Below, one piece after another: positions 42,934 to 52,629 of a stretch of 64,000 nucleotides of DNA (positions are counted from its first letter, which is position 1; each line of letters opens with the position of its first letter). Under the pieces are notes generated by a model. That model worked only from the letters and a program-made list of their open reading frames with translations. It was not told where the DNA came from and searched no databases. A program made the translations under genes and the position numbers. Where the stretch lies: positions 124,001 through 188,000 of the forward strand of contig JBDUYP010000024.1 of the NCBI GenBank assembly GCA_039944535.1, in the 5' to 3' direction. Source of the stretch: JAMZMI01 sp039944535 (GTDB lineage Bacteria; Bacteroidota; Bacteroidia; Cytophagales; Cyclobacteriaceae).

Positions 42934-43287
42934 ATGGACATTAACAGGTTGAACAATTTGATCGAAAAAGTACACACGATCAATTCGCACATTAACAACA
43001 GAGAACAAGACCCACTTTTAGCTGAAAGCTTAAATGAGTACCTGATTGAAATCAAGTTGCAATACGGATCATTTTTGCTTGAAAAGCTCTTTGATATCTA
43101 TGATGATTATTTCTCGGATAGCGAGATGAAGTCAATAGAAGAATATCTAACCAATGACGGTGTAGAAGTGGAAGGTGATGATTTTGACGAGATTCATTCC
43201 AGACTGACGATACAACCCTATCCACTCAGGTTTGAGATAGTGGGTGTCAACAACACTTTCAAAGAGGTGATCTGGTCAGCGGCATAG
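42934..43287 (+). CDS. Small acidic protein of unknown function
   Basis: 117 residues, no signal peptide, acidic. N-terminal half helical (MDINRLNNLIEKVHTINSHINNREQDPLLAESLNEYLIEIKL), then EKLFDIYDDYFSDSEMKSIEEYL and a beta-rich end (LRFEIVGVNNTFKEVIWSAA). No recognised family. It is preceded by a long AT-rich upstream region and is convergent with the ABC-F gene with only 1 bp between stops. Confidence 0.65.
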   Translation: MDINRLNNLIEKVHTINSHINNREQDPLLAESLNEYLIEIKLQYGSFLLEKLFDIYDDYFSDSEMKSIEEYLTNDGVEVEGDDFDEIHSRLTIQPYPLRFEIVGVNNTFKEVIWSAA

Positions 43288-43288
43288 T

Positions 43289-45169
43289 TTAAGCCCGCTC
43301 ACTCAGCTCTAACCAACGCATTTCTTTTGCTTCCAATTCGGATTTGACCTGCTCCAGTTGCTCGGTGAGTATCTGGAGCTTTTCATATTCCGTTTCTCCC
43401 GTCATTTCCTCTACAAGCTCACTTTTCTTCTTCTCCAGTTTCTCCATTTCACCTTCCAGTCCGTCATACTCACGCTGCTCATTGTACGAAAGCTTTTTCT
43501 TTTCCACAGTGGGCTGCTCTTGAGCGGGCGAAGCTTTCCTGGACTCAGGCTCATTGTTTTTTCTTTCCAGCGTTGGGAGTTTTCCTTCCTGCTCGCGATA
43601 ATCAGTATAGTTGCCGGGGAAGTCACGGATATGGCCTTGCCCTTCAAACACAAACAAATGATCGGTCAACCGGTCCATGAAATACCTGTCGTGCGATACA
43701 ATCATCAAGCAGCCTTCGAATGAATCCAGATAATCCTCCAGCACATTGAGCGTCATCAAGTCAAGATCATTTGTAGGCTCATCGAGGATTAGAAAATTAG
43801 GGTTGAGCATCAAAACCCGGAGGATCTGCAGTCTTTTGCGTTCACCCCCGCTCAGCTTTCCCACTAGATTAAATTGCATTTTGGGTGGAAACAAAAACTG
43901 ATTCAAAAGCTGAGAAGCAGTGATCTCCGAGCCATTGGATAGTTTGATCACCTCGGCAACTTCTTTTACCACATCCAGCACACGCTTTGACGGGTCGAAC
44001 AGAGCCTCCTCCTGCGTATAATATCCAAACTTGGTTGTTTGTCCCAAATCGATCTTACCACTATCAGGTTTTTCCGCGCCTGTTAGAATATTGAGGAAAG
44101 TGGATTTTCCCACTCCATTGGGGCCAACGATCCCGACGCGTTCCTTTCGCTTGAACACATAGTTGAAGTGATCCATGATTTTCAAATCATCATAGGCCTT
44201 GCTTACCTGCTCCAGCTCCATGATTTTCTTACCTTGCCGCTCGCCTTTTAGGTTCACTTCAAGCTCTTGTCTTCCTACGTTCTTGGATGCCTTTTCCTTC
44301 GTTTCATAAAAAGCATCTACCCGGTACTTGGCTTTGGTGCCTCGTGCTTTTGGCTGTCGGCGCATCCAATCCAGCTCTTTTCTGAGTAGGTTTTTGGCTT
44401 TATCTACTGACGCGGCATCTTGCTGCTCACGCTCTGCCTTCTTCTCCAGAAAATTCTGATAATTGCCTTTGTATCTAAAGATTTCCCCTTGATCTATCTC
44501 TAAGATCTCATTGGTCACCCGATCCAAGAAATATCTATCGTGAGTTACCATCAACAAGGTCATGTTGGCTGTGGCCAAATAGTTTTCAAGCCACTCAATC
44601 ACCCCAAGGTCGAGGTGGTTGGTAGGCTCATCGAGAATGAGAAAATCAGGCTTTACGATTAGTGCTCTGGCCATGGCCACACGCTTTCTTTGCCCACCTG
44701 AGAGCTCACCCATCTTCTGCTCCAGATCATGAATACCAAGTTCTCCAAGCATCTGCTTAACCTGACTTTCATAATCCCACGCATTGAGTTGATCCATGCG
44801 CTCTAGCAGCGGCGAGATATCAGGGGCATTCTCAGGGTCTATTGTGGCTTTGTGCAAAGCAATCTCATAGTCCCTGATCACATTCAGTTCGTCAATATCC
44901 TCAGAAAAAACCGCCTGCACCACATTATCCGAATCTTCAAAAACCGGGTTTTGTGGCAAAATTGACACACGGATTCCTTTGCGAAAGGAGACAACTCCCT
45001 TATCAGGCTTTTCCAGGCCTGCAATGATTTTGAGCAAAGTGGATTTACCACAGCCATTCACGCCGACTAATGCCGCCTTTTGACCCTGATCTAATCCAAT
45101 TGTAAGATTTTCAAATAGCTGTCGCTCATCATAGCTTTTGGCCAGCCCTTCCACCGATAGGTAATTCAT
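43289..45169 (-). CDS. ABC-F family ATPase (Uup-like)
   Basis: 626 residues, soluble, no membrane domain. Two ABC cassettes: first with GVNGCGKST, LSGGQRKRVAMARAL and FLILDEPTNHLDL; second with GPNGVGKST, LSGGERKRLQILRVL and FLILDEPTNDLDL. Between them lies the interdomain linker (KAKNLLRKELDWMRRQPKARGTKAK) and at the end a charged coiled-coil (~545-626) as in Uup. ABC-F proteins act on ribosomes or on DNA junctions. Its -7 box is five bp before the ATG. Confidence 0.93.
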   Translation of the reverse strand: MNYLSVEGLAKSYDERQLFENLTIGLDQGQKAALVGVNGCGKSTLLKIIAGLEKPDKGVVSFRKGIRVSILPQNPVFEDSDNVVQAVFSEDIDELNVIRDYEIALHKATIDPENAPDISPLLERMDQLNAWDYESQVKQMLGELGIHDLEQKMGELSGGQRKRVAMARALIVKPDFLILDEPTNHLDLGVIEWLENYLATANMTLLMVTHDRYFLDRVTNEILEIDQGEIFRYKGNYQNFLEKKAEREQQDAASVDKAKNLLRKELDWMRRQPKARGTKAKYRVDAFYETKEKASKNVGRQELEVNLKGERQGKKIMELEQVSKAYDDLKIMDHFNYVFKRKERVGIVGPNGVGKSTFLNILTGAEKPDSGKIDLGQTTKFGYYTQEEALFDPSKRVLDVVKEVAEVIKLSNGSEITASQLLNQFLFPPKMQFNLVGKLSGGERKRLQILRVLMLNPNFLILDEPTNDLDLMTLNVLEDYLDSFEGCLMIVSHDRYFMDRLTDHLFVFEGQGHIRDFPGNYTDYREQEGKLPTLERKNNEPESRKASPAQEQPTVEKKKLSYNEQREYDGLEGEMEKLEKKKSELVEEMTGETEYEKLQILTEQLEQVKSELEAKEMRWLELSERA

Positions 45170-45173
45170 GCCG

Positions 45174-45181
45174 CAAAGGTA
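45174..45181 (-). promoter_or_regulatory. Bacteroidota-type -7 box for the ABC-F gene
   Basis: TACCTTTG on the minus strand, exact TAnnTTTG, 4 bp before the start codon; implies a very short leader if used. Confidence 0.4.
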
Positions 45182-45262
45182 TGATTAGGAAAAGACATTG
45201 AGCGAAAAACTTACACCTTAGACACAGGTGCCTTTAGTTTAGTGAGCCTTTCATTAGAGGTG

Positions 45263-45303
45263 AAAAATCGATTGAAGCCATCACTGAGCTTCAATCGATT
45301 TTT
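45263..45303. terminator. 15-bp perfect-stem terminator
   Basis: AAAAATCGATTGAAG (45263-45277) pairs exactly with 45289-45303, 11-nt loop; U-runs on both strands. It ends the minus-strand lipoprotein gene at 45335. Confidence 0.88.
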
Positions 45304-45334
45304 TCATGCCATTTTTACAAAACCATTCAGAAGC

Positions 45335-46186
45335 CTACAGCCCTTCCAAAACTTTAGCTCCAGTAGGTATATCGAAGAAACCTTGATCAAGATCGTTGTG
45401 AAATGAATAATCGCTCGCGTCTATATTGGTGATGTGTTCTCCTGGTGCTTCATCAACCCACCAATATGTTTTATAACCTGTGGGTAATTGAATACCATCA
45501 ACCTCAACTAACGAATTGATTTTCATGAACTTCTCCTTTGAGTGGCCTCCATTCGGGAAAAAGCCCGGATATGAAACTATATATCGCAATGCTCCCATGA
45601 GCTTGGTTTTCTGATTGATATAAATCACATAAAAGTCTCCTGAAGCATCTCCCACGCCTTGTTCATAGCTCACTTTCACCAAATCATACATTTCTCCATC
45701 TAGTTCCTGAGGCGATAAGTAAGAGTACTTGATCCCCTCATCAGCAAGAACAAATGGCAAACCAATGAAATAGAATGGCGTCTTAGACCAAAACCTAGCG
45801 TTCACAGTGAGCTCCGCAGTATCCGGAAACACCCAAGCCTGGGCACCATCCCAACCAAAACTCACATCTTCACCTGGCACTTCGTGAACAGCCTTTGCCG
45901 ACCACTGCTCAATTGTTTGCACCGTATTTCTTCTGGTTCCACCATCTACTGGCTGATAATCAAACTGAAATCGAATTGGGCCATTGCCAAACCAGCTACT
46001 AAGTCCTCCATGAGCCTCTATACTCTCCCAGACCTTTGCTCCATTTTCATCCGACAGCAAGCGCTCCTTTGCTGAAGTTACCCTCTCGTTTATCCATGAC
46101 TCATCAATAAATCCTCCCTTTTCTGTTTTTTGAGGCGTTTGGCAAGCAGCCAGAATGATGATAAGTACTATCGCGATCTTGTTCAT
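45335..46186 (-). CDS. Lipoprotein, DUF6503-like / LolA-like fold
   Basis: 283 residues; lipobox LAAC (Cys15). The mature protein is beta-rich and LolA-like (PIRFQFDYQP, RRNTVQTIEQWSAKAVH, MYDLVKVSYEQGVGD, FYVIYINQKTKLMGALRYIVSY, EVDGIQLPTGYKTYWW). I think this is the DUF6503 group, but the number is from memory and only moderately sure. Monocistronic, with its own strong terminator. Role unknown; binding of a lipid-like ligand would fit the fold. Confidence 0.75.
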   Translation of the reverse strand: MNKIAIVLIIILAACQTPQKTEKGGFIDESWINERVTSAKERLLSDENGAKVWESIEAHGGLSSWFGNGPIRFQFDYQPVDGGTRRNTVQTIEQWSAKAVHEVPGEDVSFGWDGAQAWVFPDTAELTVNARFWSKTPFYFIGLPFVLADEGIKYSYLSPQELDGEMYDLVKVSYEQGVGDASGDFYVIYINQKTKLMGALRYIVSYPGFFPNGGHSKEKFMKINSLVEVDGIQLPTGYKTYWWVDEAPGEHITNIDASDYSFHNDLDQGFFDIPTGAKVLEGL

Positions 46187-46318
46187 TAAATTGTTTTTGT
46201 TTCGTGTATCAATTGAACCTGCAAAGAAAACGTTCCAAATGAATAATAAACAAGAATAAGAATATCTTAAGCATCAAAACGTAATGCCGCTTACACTATT
46301 AAATGTTACGATTGATTC

Positions 46319-46326
46319 TAAATTTG
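46319..46326 (+). promoter_or_regulatory. Bacteroidota-type -7 box for the M61 peptidase gene
   Basis: TAAATTTG, exact TAnnTTTG, 30 bp before the ATG at 46357. Its position inside the longer frame starting at 46303 supports 46357 as the true start. Confidence 0.42.
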
Positions 46327-46356
46327 CGATCATTGCATTTTGAAAAAAGAACCTTC

Positions 46357-48141
46357 ATGAGATTATTCCTGTCAACAATTTTATTCGTTTCTTCTGCTCT
46401 CACCTTCGCTCAAAAGGCGATCAGCTATGAGCTTGGTCTTGGCGACATCCAGCACCACGAGCTACGCATAAAAGTAACCTTCGCTGAGTTGAATCGCGAC
46501 ACGCTGGAAATTCGCATGCCCAACTCATCTCCAGGACGGTATGCGCTGCACAACTTTGCCAAAAATGTATACGCCGAGTCTGCAACTGATAGTGATGGGA
46601 AACCACTAGAACTTATCAGAACCACACCTTTTTCATGGAAAATTCCACTCAGTGGAAATGATGCCATTTTCGAATACACACTATATGGAAATCACGCTGA
46701 TGGAACTTATGCCGGCATAGATGCAGAAAGGCTACATCTCAATATGCCAGCCACCTTTGCTTATGGCACCACTCTCCAGGATAGAAAAATAGACCTCATC
46801 ATTGATCTCACCGACAAACCCGAATGGTCTGTTGGCACGCAGCTTCAGCAGGAAGATGACCACACGTTCACAGCTCCTAACTATTATTATTTTTTCGACA
46901 GTCCTACCATGGTTGGTGAAATGTCATGGAGAAGCTGGGAGGTGGATGGACAAACCATTGAAGTGGCCGCCATGCATCAGGGCAATGATCAGGAATTGGA
47001 TAGCTATGTAGAGTGGATCAAAAAAATTGTAGATCAGGAAAAGGCAGTATTCGGCGAATTGCCAACCTTTGATTACGGCAAGTACACCTTCCTTTGCTCC
47101 TACAGCCCGTGGGTTCACGGTGACGCCATGGAGCATCGCAACAGCACCGTTTGCACCAGTCAGGGCAACCTCGCACAGCACGCGCCTTATCTTATCGGAT
47201 CCATTTCGCACGAATTTTTCCACGCATGGAATATCGAAAGAATCAGACCAAAGTCTCTGGAACCGTTCGATTTTGACAATGCCAACCTTTCGGGTGAGCT
47301 GTGGTTTGGTGAGGGCTTTACCAACTACTACGACGAATTGGCGCTTTGCAGGTCAGGGATCATCAGTCAGGAAAAATACCTTGCTACCGCATCCGCCGTA
47401 CTCAACAAGGTATTGAACTCCCCCGGACGTAAGATTCGCACCCCCATCCAAATGAGCCACAACGCCCTCTTTGTGGATGCAGGAACTGCCAATGATGCTA
47501 CCAACTACCAAAACAATTTTATCAGCTACTACACCTACGGCGAACTGCTTGGGCTGGTGCTGGACTTATCTATCAGAAGCGAGTTTAGAAACCTTTCTCT
47601 TGACGATTACATGAAGCATGTCTGGCAGCAATATGGCAAAACAGAACGCCCCTACTACATGGAAGACTTGCAGCAAGCACTGGCCACCGTGACTGGTGAT
47701 GAAACTTTCGCAAAAGACTTTTTCACTAACTATATCTATGATTCTCAACTTCCGGACTTTGAAGAGTTGTATAAACAAATGGGTATTGAGGTCGCACTAG
47801 CCAAAGCAGGAAAGATTTACACCGGAAAAGTGAAAGTAGCCGAAGACGGACGAGTGGAAAGTGGACTCCTAAAAGGAACAGCACTTTATGAGGCCGGTCT
47901 CAATCAGGGAGACCGATTGCTATCGCTAAATGGAATAGAACTGGATGAAGACAATACGTTTGAAGAAATAGTGAGTGACCTGAAACCAGGCAAAACCTAT
48001 GTAGCTACTTATGAGCAGCTAGGTAAACTAAAATCAGCCAAGTTCACAGCCATTCAGGACCCAACTGTGGTTTTGACTTTTGCTGATGATGCCGGTAAAA
48101 ATGAATTGAAAAACAGAGAAGACTGGTTAGGAGCAAAATAA
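46357..48141 (+). CDS. M61-family glycyl aminopeptidase with PDZ domain
   Basis: 594 residues from ATG 46357, chosen because a clean signal peptide (MRLFLSTILFVSSALTFAQ) begins there and a promoter box lies between it and the upstream alternative. An N-terminal beta domain (~20-175) is followed by the gluzincin core with HEFFHAWN (285-289) and the third zinc ligand in GEGFTNYY (Glu319). A PDZ domain is C-terminal (ESGLLKGTALYEAGLNQGDRLLSLNGIEL). Periplasmic peptidase; known M61 members release N-terminal Gly/Ala. Confidence 0.93.
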   Translation: MRLFLSTILFVSSALTFAQKAISYELGLGDIQHHELRIKVTFAELNRDTLEIRMPNSSPGRYALHNFAKNVYAESATDSDGKPLELIRTTPFSWKIPLSGNDAIFEYTLYGNHADGTYAGIDAERLHLNMPATFAYGTTLQDRKIDLIIDLTDKPEWSVGTQLQQEDDHTFTAPNYYYFFDSPTMVGEMSWRSWEVDGQTIEVAAMHQGNDQELDSYVEWIKKIVDQEKAVFGELPTFDYGKYTFLCSYSPWVHGDAMEHRNSTVCTSQGNLAQHAPYLIGSISHEFFHAWNIERIRPKSLEPFDFDNANLSGELWFGEGFTNYYDELALCRSGIISQEKYLATASAVLNKVLNSPGRKIRTPIQMSHNALFVDAGTANDATNYQNNFISYYTYGELLGLVLDLSIRSEFRNLSLDDYMKHVWQQYGKTERPYYMEDLQQALATVTGDETFAKDFFTNYIYDSQLPDFEELYKQMGIEVALAKAGKIYTGKVKVAEDGRVESGLLKGTALYEAGLNQGDRLLSLNGIELDEDNTFEEIVSDLKPGKTYVATYEQLGKLKSAKFTAIQDPTVVLTFADDAGKNELKNREDWLGAK

Positions 48142-48332
48142 AATGGAAAAGGCGCAACATCCCGGAGGATTGTCACGCCCTTATCACCGCCTAATCTAAA
48201 CTACTAACGCTTAACGATACAAAAATGATGTGCGATTCTGATGTTTTTTTGAACTTAGTTTTTAGAATGTCGTGACCACAACCAAAGCACCTTAAAATCA
48301 GCCATTTGTCGAACAATTATCTCAAAAGAAAA

Positions 48333-49472
48333 ATGAAATTCGGAACCAAAGCCATACATGCAGGACAACACCCCGACCCTACCACAGGCGCGGTAATGAC
48401 TCCAATCTACCAGACCTCTACTTATGCTCAGGAATCTCCGGGCAAACACAAAGGATACGAATATGCCCGCACACAGAATCCAACAAGACATGCTCTGGAA
48501 GAAAACCTGGCGGCATTGGAAAATGCCAAGTTCGGCAGATGCTACGGCTCTGGGCTTGCCGCAACGGATGCAATTCTGAAAACCCTTGCCCCCGGTGATG
48601 AAATCGTAAGTACGAGCGACCTGTATGGCGGCACATTCAGGATTTTCACATCCATCTATGAAAAGTTTGGATTGAAGTTCACTTTCATAGACATGAAAGA
48701 CCTGGATGCTGTTGCAAAAACAGTAAGTGAAAAAACAAAAATGGTTTGGGTAGAAACCCCTACCAACCCGATGATGAACATTGTGGATATTGAGGCAGTG
48801 GTGAAAATTGCGAAGGCCAAAGGCGCCATGACGGTGGTCGATAACACCTTTGCCAGCCCCTACCTTCAAAACCCGATCGATCTGGGAGCCGATGTAGTGA
48901 TGCACTCTGTGACCAAATATATAGCCGGCCACTCAGACGTGGTGATGGGGTTTGTAGGAACCAACGATAAAGAAATGGACGAGAAGCTTGGCTTCATGCA
49001 AAACGCGAGTGGAGCCGTCCCCGGACCACAGGATTGCTTCCTTGTATTGCGCGGAGTGAAGACACTGCACGTAAGGATGGACCGACACTGCAAAAACGGA
49101 GAGCGAGTAGCCAAATTCTTAAAAGATCACCCAAAAGTGGGGCATGTTTACTGGCCGGGATTTGAAGATCATCCCAACCATGATGTGGCCACAAAACAGA
49201 TGAAAAGCTACGGAGGCATGTTGTCTTTCATCTTGAAAGAAGACAGTCAGGAGGCGGCATTCAAAGTATTGGAAAACCTAAAAGTATTTACGCTTGCCGA
49301 ATCGCTTGGCGGAGTAGAGTCGCTAGCTGGTCACCCGGCGAGCATGACACATGCCAGTATCCCAAGAGAGCAGAGACTGGCAGGCGGTTTGACTGATTCG
49401 TTGATTAGACTTTCCGTAGGAATCGAGGACTCTGAAGACTTGATTGAAGATTTGGGTCAGGCGATTGAATAA
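48333..49472 (+). CDS. Trans-sulfuration PLP enzyme (cystathionine gamma-synthase/beta-lyase family)
   Basis: 379 residues from the ATG at 48333 (a TTG at 48306 gives a longer frame). Cys/Met metabolism PLP family: TPIYQTSTYAQ, YEYARTQNPTRHALEENLAALE, FGRCYGSGLAA, VVDNTFASPYLQNP, HSVTKYIAGHSDVVMG with Schiff-base Lys195, and ESLGGVESLAGHPASMTHASI. The family covers cystathionine gamma-synthase, beta- and gamma-lyases and methionine gamma-lyase; the exact reaction is not decided by these motifs. Convergent with the SIR2 gene, 7 bp between stops. Confidence 0.93.
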   Translation: MKFGTKAIHAGQHPDPTTGAVMTPIYQTSTYAQESPGKHKGYEYARTQNPTRHALEENLAALENAKFGRCYGSGLAATDAILKTLAPGDEIVSTSDLYGGTFRIFTSIYEKFGLKFTFIDMKDLDAVAKTVSEKTKMVWVETPTNPMMNIVDIEAVVKIAKAKGAMTVVDNTFASPYLQNPIDLGADVVMHSVTKYIAGHSDVVMGFVGTNDKEMDEKLGFMQNASGAVPGPQDCFLVLRGVKTLHVRMDRHCKNGERVAKFLKDHPKVGHVYWPGFEDHPNHDVATKQMKSYGGMLSFILKEDSQEAAFKVLENLKVFTLAESLGGVESLAGHPASMTHASIPREQRLAGGLTDSLIRLSVGIEDSEDLIEDLGQAIE

Positions 49473-49479
49473 TAGTTTA

Positions 49480-52400
49480 CTAATAGATTAGAGAATACAA
49501 TCTGGCATATTTTTGATCGGAGGCTGATTCAATTAACTCTCTCAGTCTTATGCGGATTGGTTCTACCCCCCTTATTCTCGATAAAAACCATTCAGATGAA
49601 TCATACAAAAGCCATGATTCGTCGAACTCATAATAGTTATAGCCTTTTGGGTCATTTAACCATTCAAACAACTTGGATGAGCCCAATAAGCTTTTGAGAA
49701 TATCCGGTGTTAACAAATGATCACACTTTTCTAAAATTAATCGAAAGTGCCAGTAATTTTTGGAATCTGGATTTTCCCATGCTCTGAAAAAAGGATCTCT
49801 TGTTAATTTTGAATTTAGGTCTCTTACTAAATGCTCACAATAGACTTCAAAGAATTCGATCGGCTCGATAATCTTTAGCATTGTTGCAGGATAGAACCAA
49901 TGAGTTGTAAAACCGCCTTTCAACCTAGAAATAATCCCCTCTTTTAAAAAATCTCTATCGCTCGAACCAGTCACCTTGTATAAATGAAAAGGAAGGTGAT
50001 TACTTATTCTCATGAAATCAATCTCACGGATTTTGAGAGCTTGCTCGTCAGGAATTATGTAATCAGGAATTTTTTTCTTCAAAATCCCTAATATCGCTTC
50101 GATCAAATCAGAGGATGAATTTTTATTAGTAAACTGAGCTATCAAAATATTCTCTAGTTCCATGGCATCAAAATATGGCTCGTAATGCTCAACAAATTGA
50201 ACTGTTACTCTATGATCTAAATCAATCTGAGCGCCAAACAGATGACTGAGGTGCTTTAGAATCGGATCAAGAAGCGCCTGTTCTTTAATATCCATTCTGA
50301 GTAGCACTGTCAAAGCTGACTCAATCATTTCTCTCAACCGATTTCCGAAGCTAAACATCAGCTTCTCAGAAAAATATTTTTTAGGAGTTACTCTTCCAAA
50401 AGGGTTTATTTCATAGCAAGAACCTATTAAGTCCGATAGGACTTGGCTAAACTCCTCCAATTCCTTCGGAGATATAGAAATCATTTTTAGTCCTGACCTA
50501 GCGAAAATTTTCCTAATATCATCCCAATGAATATACTGAATAGCCAATTTCAAAAAGAATGAACTTATGTATTCCTGATCTCTGAACCTCGTATTGCAAT
50601 AGGTCAATATACAAGATTCAAAACCATCACGAATTAGATTTTGAAAATTGGTGTAGTGGTCATAAACAATACAATTTTCATGTAAAAACTTGGTGAATAC
50701 GTCAAGCTTGTAGTGCAAAGCAACATTTGATGGGCCATTGATGTAGTTTGAATGTCCAATATCAAAAAGTTTCTTGCTTATAAAATTGGAGGTTTCGACT
50801 ATTATATCGTCTCCTATTGCATATCTGATTAGTTCCTTCTCAATAGAGCTCACATTCAAATTGTGAACCACTTCATCTAAGCTTTTAACTCCAGCGATCG
50901 AATACAATTCCTCTAAAAGTGACTTTCCTCTCTTTATCAAATCATCAGCCTGACCCTCAGTAGACTTTTTTGATTTAGCCTCCTCAAATCGTAAGTAGCT
51001 TAACAATCTTCGAATATTATGGCACGATACAGCATAGGTAATATAATTACCTTCTTGCCATGCCATTTTTGAGGATTTATGAAAGTAAATACAAGCATTT
51101 CGATAGTCCTTGAACTGATAATAAAGATATCCTTGCTTTAAATACCCATTCGAATTATCCTCGCTTGGGTTTGACTTGCCAATTAGTTTGCTGTAAGCAT
51201 CAGAAAACTTATATGCACTAAAAAGAGAATTTGCATCTACTTCGGTTTTACTTTCATTCTTGAATATTAATTTTTTCTTATTGTTTTGAGAGGACTCTCG
51301 AGTCGGAAAATAGTAGATCAAATTTTTGTTTAAAGCTGTTATTAGATTCTCGATTTGATCAACCAAAGCTTGTTCACTGATCTTTCTGGAAATAAATGTT
51401 TGAAGATACTCAGAAGAAACACCCTTAAATATCCCATCATCGTCAGTAAGAATAGCTTCGAAAAGGTTTATAAGTTCCTTATTTTTTGTTGACAAAGAGT
51501 AATTATCATAGTCATAATTATAATTATCGGAATAAGACCATTGAATAATCCCCTCATTAAATGGATACATATTTCTAAGATGCCAAGGTGGAATAAAAGG
51601 CATTTGATCATGTAGAGAACTCAAAGTAAAAAGTGCGCTTTCGACGACATACTCCTTTCGTCTGCGATAAGCTTCACAATCAAAACTCACAACAAAGTTT
51701 AATACTTTAAAGAGGTTTAGGCCTTTGGAACTTAGGTTTCCATAAACTCTTCTTAGGTCTTGCTTATGAGGGTTATTATCAGTTTCAAGGTAGGACCACA
51801 TTGCCTGTTCGAACTGAATAATATTGATGCTCTTATTTGAAAAATACTCAATTTCTACTGCCGTGCTAGGTTCACCTGCTTGAATAAGAAATGCCGTTTG
51901 AGATCCTTCTCCTAGATAAGTCCCTACCTGACTAATTATTTGTTTCAGATTAGAGTCCCCGTACCCATACCCTATAAATAATATCACATTTGAAGCGAAC
52001 ATGTATTCTATGAAACTCTTGATTAAAGGGTAATTATCATCGTAAGAAAAATAGTCATCCTCTTTCAGTACTATGTTTTTTCCTCCATTCGAAAAATCCC
52101 CATGCACTTTGACAATCAAAGACTTATATTCTATGTTCGGTAGTTGAGAATCTTCAGTTACGACAGAAAATGGGTAGTGATTTTGACTTGCTGCCGTTTC
52201 AAGAAGATTATCAAAGTTTGTTGTGAGTATATGGGTAGGCTTAAGCTCTAAAAGCAAGTCGTGAATCGGGTTAGGCTTGGCACCTTTCAAATTGAGAGCT
52301 TTTTTCACCTTATCCAAATAAACCTTACTCTTAAACTGATTAAAATACATTTGAGCGACAATAGGCGCGGAATACTCCTTTTCTCCAATCCCCGTCAGAT

Positions 52401-52551
52401 CGCTTTTCAAGGCCTTTATTAATTCACCCCAACTAGGAATATTCGAATTCTGAGAAACACCTGCTCCAACAAAAAGAACAAGCTTACCAGATTCAGATGC
52501 CTGTTTTATAACTTCTATATTCCGAATTAAGGACTCTTCAAATTCAATCAT
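49480..52551 (-). CDS. SIR2-domain protein, defence-associated sirtuin (DSR)-like
   Basis: 1023 residues, no signal peptide. The SIR2-like NADase domain occupies about 1-290: VGAGVSQNSNIPSW (NAD-binding GAG-S), LTTNFD with Asn112, VHGDF with His150 (catalytic His position), and FIGYGYGDSNL. The remaining ~730 residues are helical without another recognised catalytic motif, including TPR-like repeats around 470-520 (FSAYKFSDAYSKL; GYLYYQFKDYRNACIYFHKSS). This length and order resemble DSR1/DSR2, which deplete NAD+ on phage sensing. Base composition is AT-rich (20 G+C in the 60 bases at 50041-50100 versus 29 at 53041-53100), suggesting transfer. No partner gene is adjacent. Confidence 0.82.
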   Translation of the reverse strand: MIEFEESLIRNIEVIKQASESGKLVLFVGAGVSQNSNIPSWGELIKALKSDLTGIGEKEYSAPIVAQMYFNQFKSKVYLDKVKKALNLKGAKPNPIHDLLLELKPTHILTTNFDNLLETAASQNHYPFSVVTEDSQLPNIEYKSLIVKVHGDFSNGGKNIVLKEDDYFSYDDNYPLIKSFIEYMFASNVILFIGYGYGDSNLKQIISQVGTYLGEGSQTAFLIQAGEPSTAVEIEYFSNKSINIIQFEQAMWSYLETDNNPHKQDLRRVYGNLSSKGLNLFKVLNFVVSFDCEAYRRRKEYVVESALFTLSSLHDQMPFIPPWHLRNMYPFNEGIIQWSYSDNYNYDYDNYSLSTKNKELINLFEAILTDDDGIFKGVSSEYLQTFISRKISEQALVDQIENLITALNKNLIYYFPTRESSQNNKKKLIFKNESKTEVDANSLFSAYKFSDAYSKLIGKSNPSEDNSNGYLKQGYLYYQFKDYRNACIYFHKSSKMAWQEGNYITYAVSCHNIRRLLSYLRFEEAKSKKSTEGQADDLIKRGKSLLEELYSIAGVKSLDEVVHNLNVSSIEKELIRYAIGDDIIVETSNFISKKLFDIGHSNYINGPSNVALHYKLDVFTKFLHENCIVYDHYTNFQNLIRDGFESCILTYCNTRFRDQEYISSFFLKLAIQYIHWDDIRKIFARSGLKMISISPKELEEFSQVLSDLIGSCYEINPFGRVTPKKYFSEKLMFSFGNRLREMIESALTVLLRMDIKEQALLDPILKHLSHLFGAQIDLDHRVTVQFVEHYEPYFDAMELENILIAQFTNKNSSSDLIEAILGILKKKIPDYIIPDEQALKIREIDFMRISNHLPFHLYKVTGSSDRDFLKEGIISRLKGGFTTHWFYPATMLKIIEPIEFFEVYCEHLVRDLNSKLTRDPFFRAWENPDSKNYWHFRLILEKCDHLLTPDILKSLLGSSKLFEWLNDPKGYNYYEFDESWLLYDSSEWFLSRIRGVEPIRIRLRELIESASDQKYARLYSLIY

Positions 52552-52582
52552 ATCAACAATTTAATTCAGTTATTCAAAACAA

Positions 52583-52620
52583 AAAAAAGCCCATTCAACA
52601 ATCAGTGAATGGGCTTTTTT
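52583..52620 (-). terminator. Strong terminator left over downstream of a decayed gene
   Basis: Stem AGCCCATTCA (52588-52597) / TGAATGGGCT (52606-52615), extended by A/T pairs to ~15 bp, 8-nt loop, U-runs in both directions. It precedes the SIR2 start on the minus strand by ~32 bp and follows the remnant at 52747-52890, so it most likely served that lost gene. Confidence 0.85.
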
Positions 52621-52629
52621 ATATCAGCA

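Noticed and set aside
46303..46356. 18-codon N-terminal extension of the M61 peptidase gene
   Set aside because: A promoter box lies inside it and the signal peptide begins at the next Met (46357).
48255..48932. 225-residue open frame on the minus strand
   Set aside because: Antisense to the transsulfuration enzyme gene, which has clear motifs; the antisense product is Cys/Phe/His-rich with no family pattern.
51500..51545. TATAATTAT-like low-complexity stretch inside the SIR2 gene
   Set aside because: It encodes an Asn/Tyr/Asp run (DNYNYDYDNYS) in frame; simple sequence in AT-rich DNA rather than a regulatory signal.
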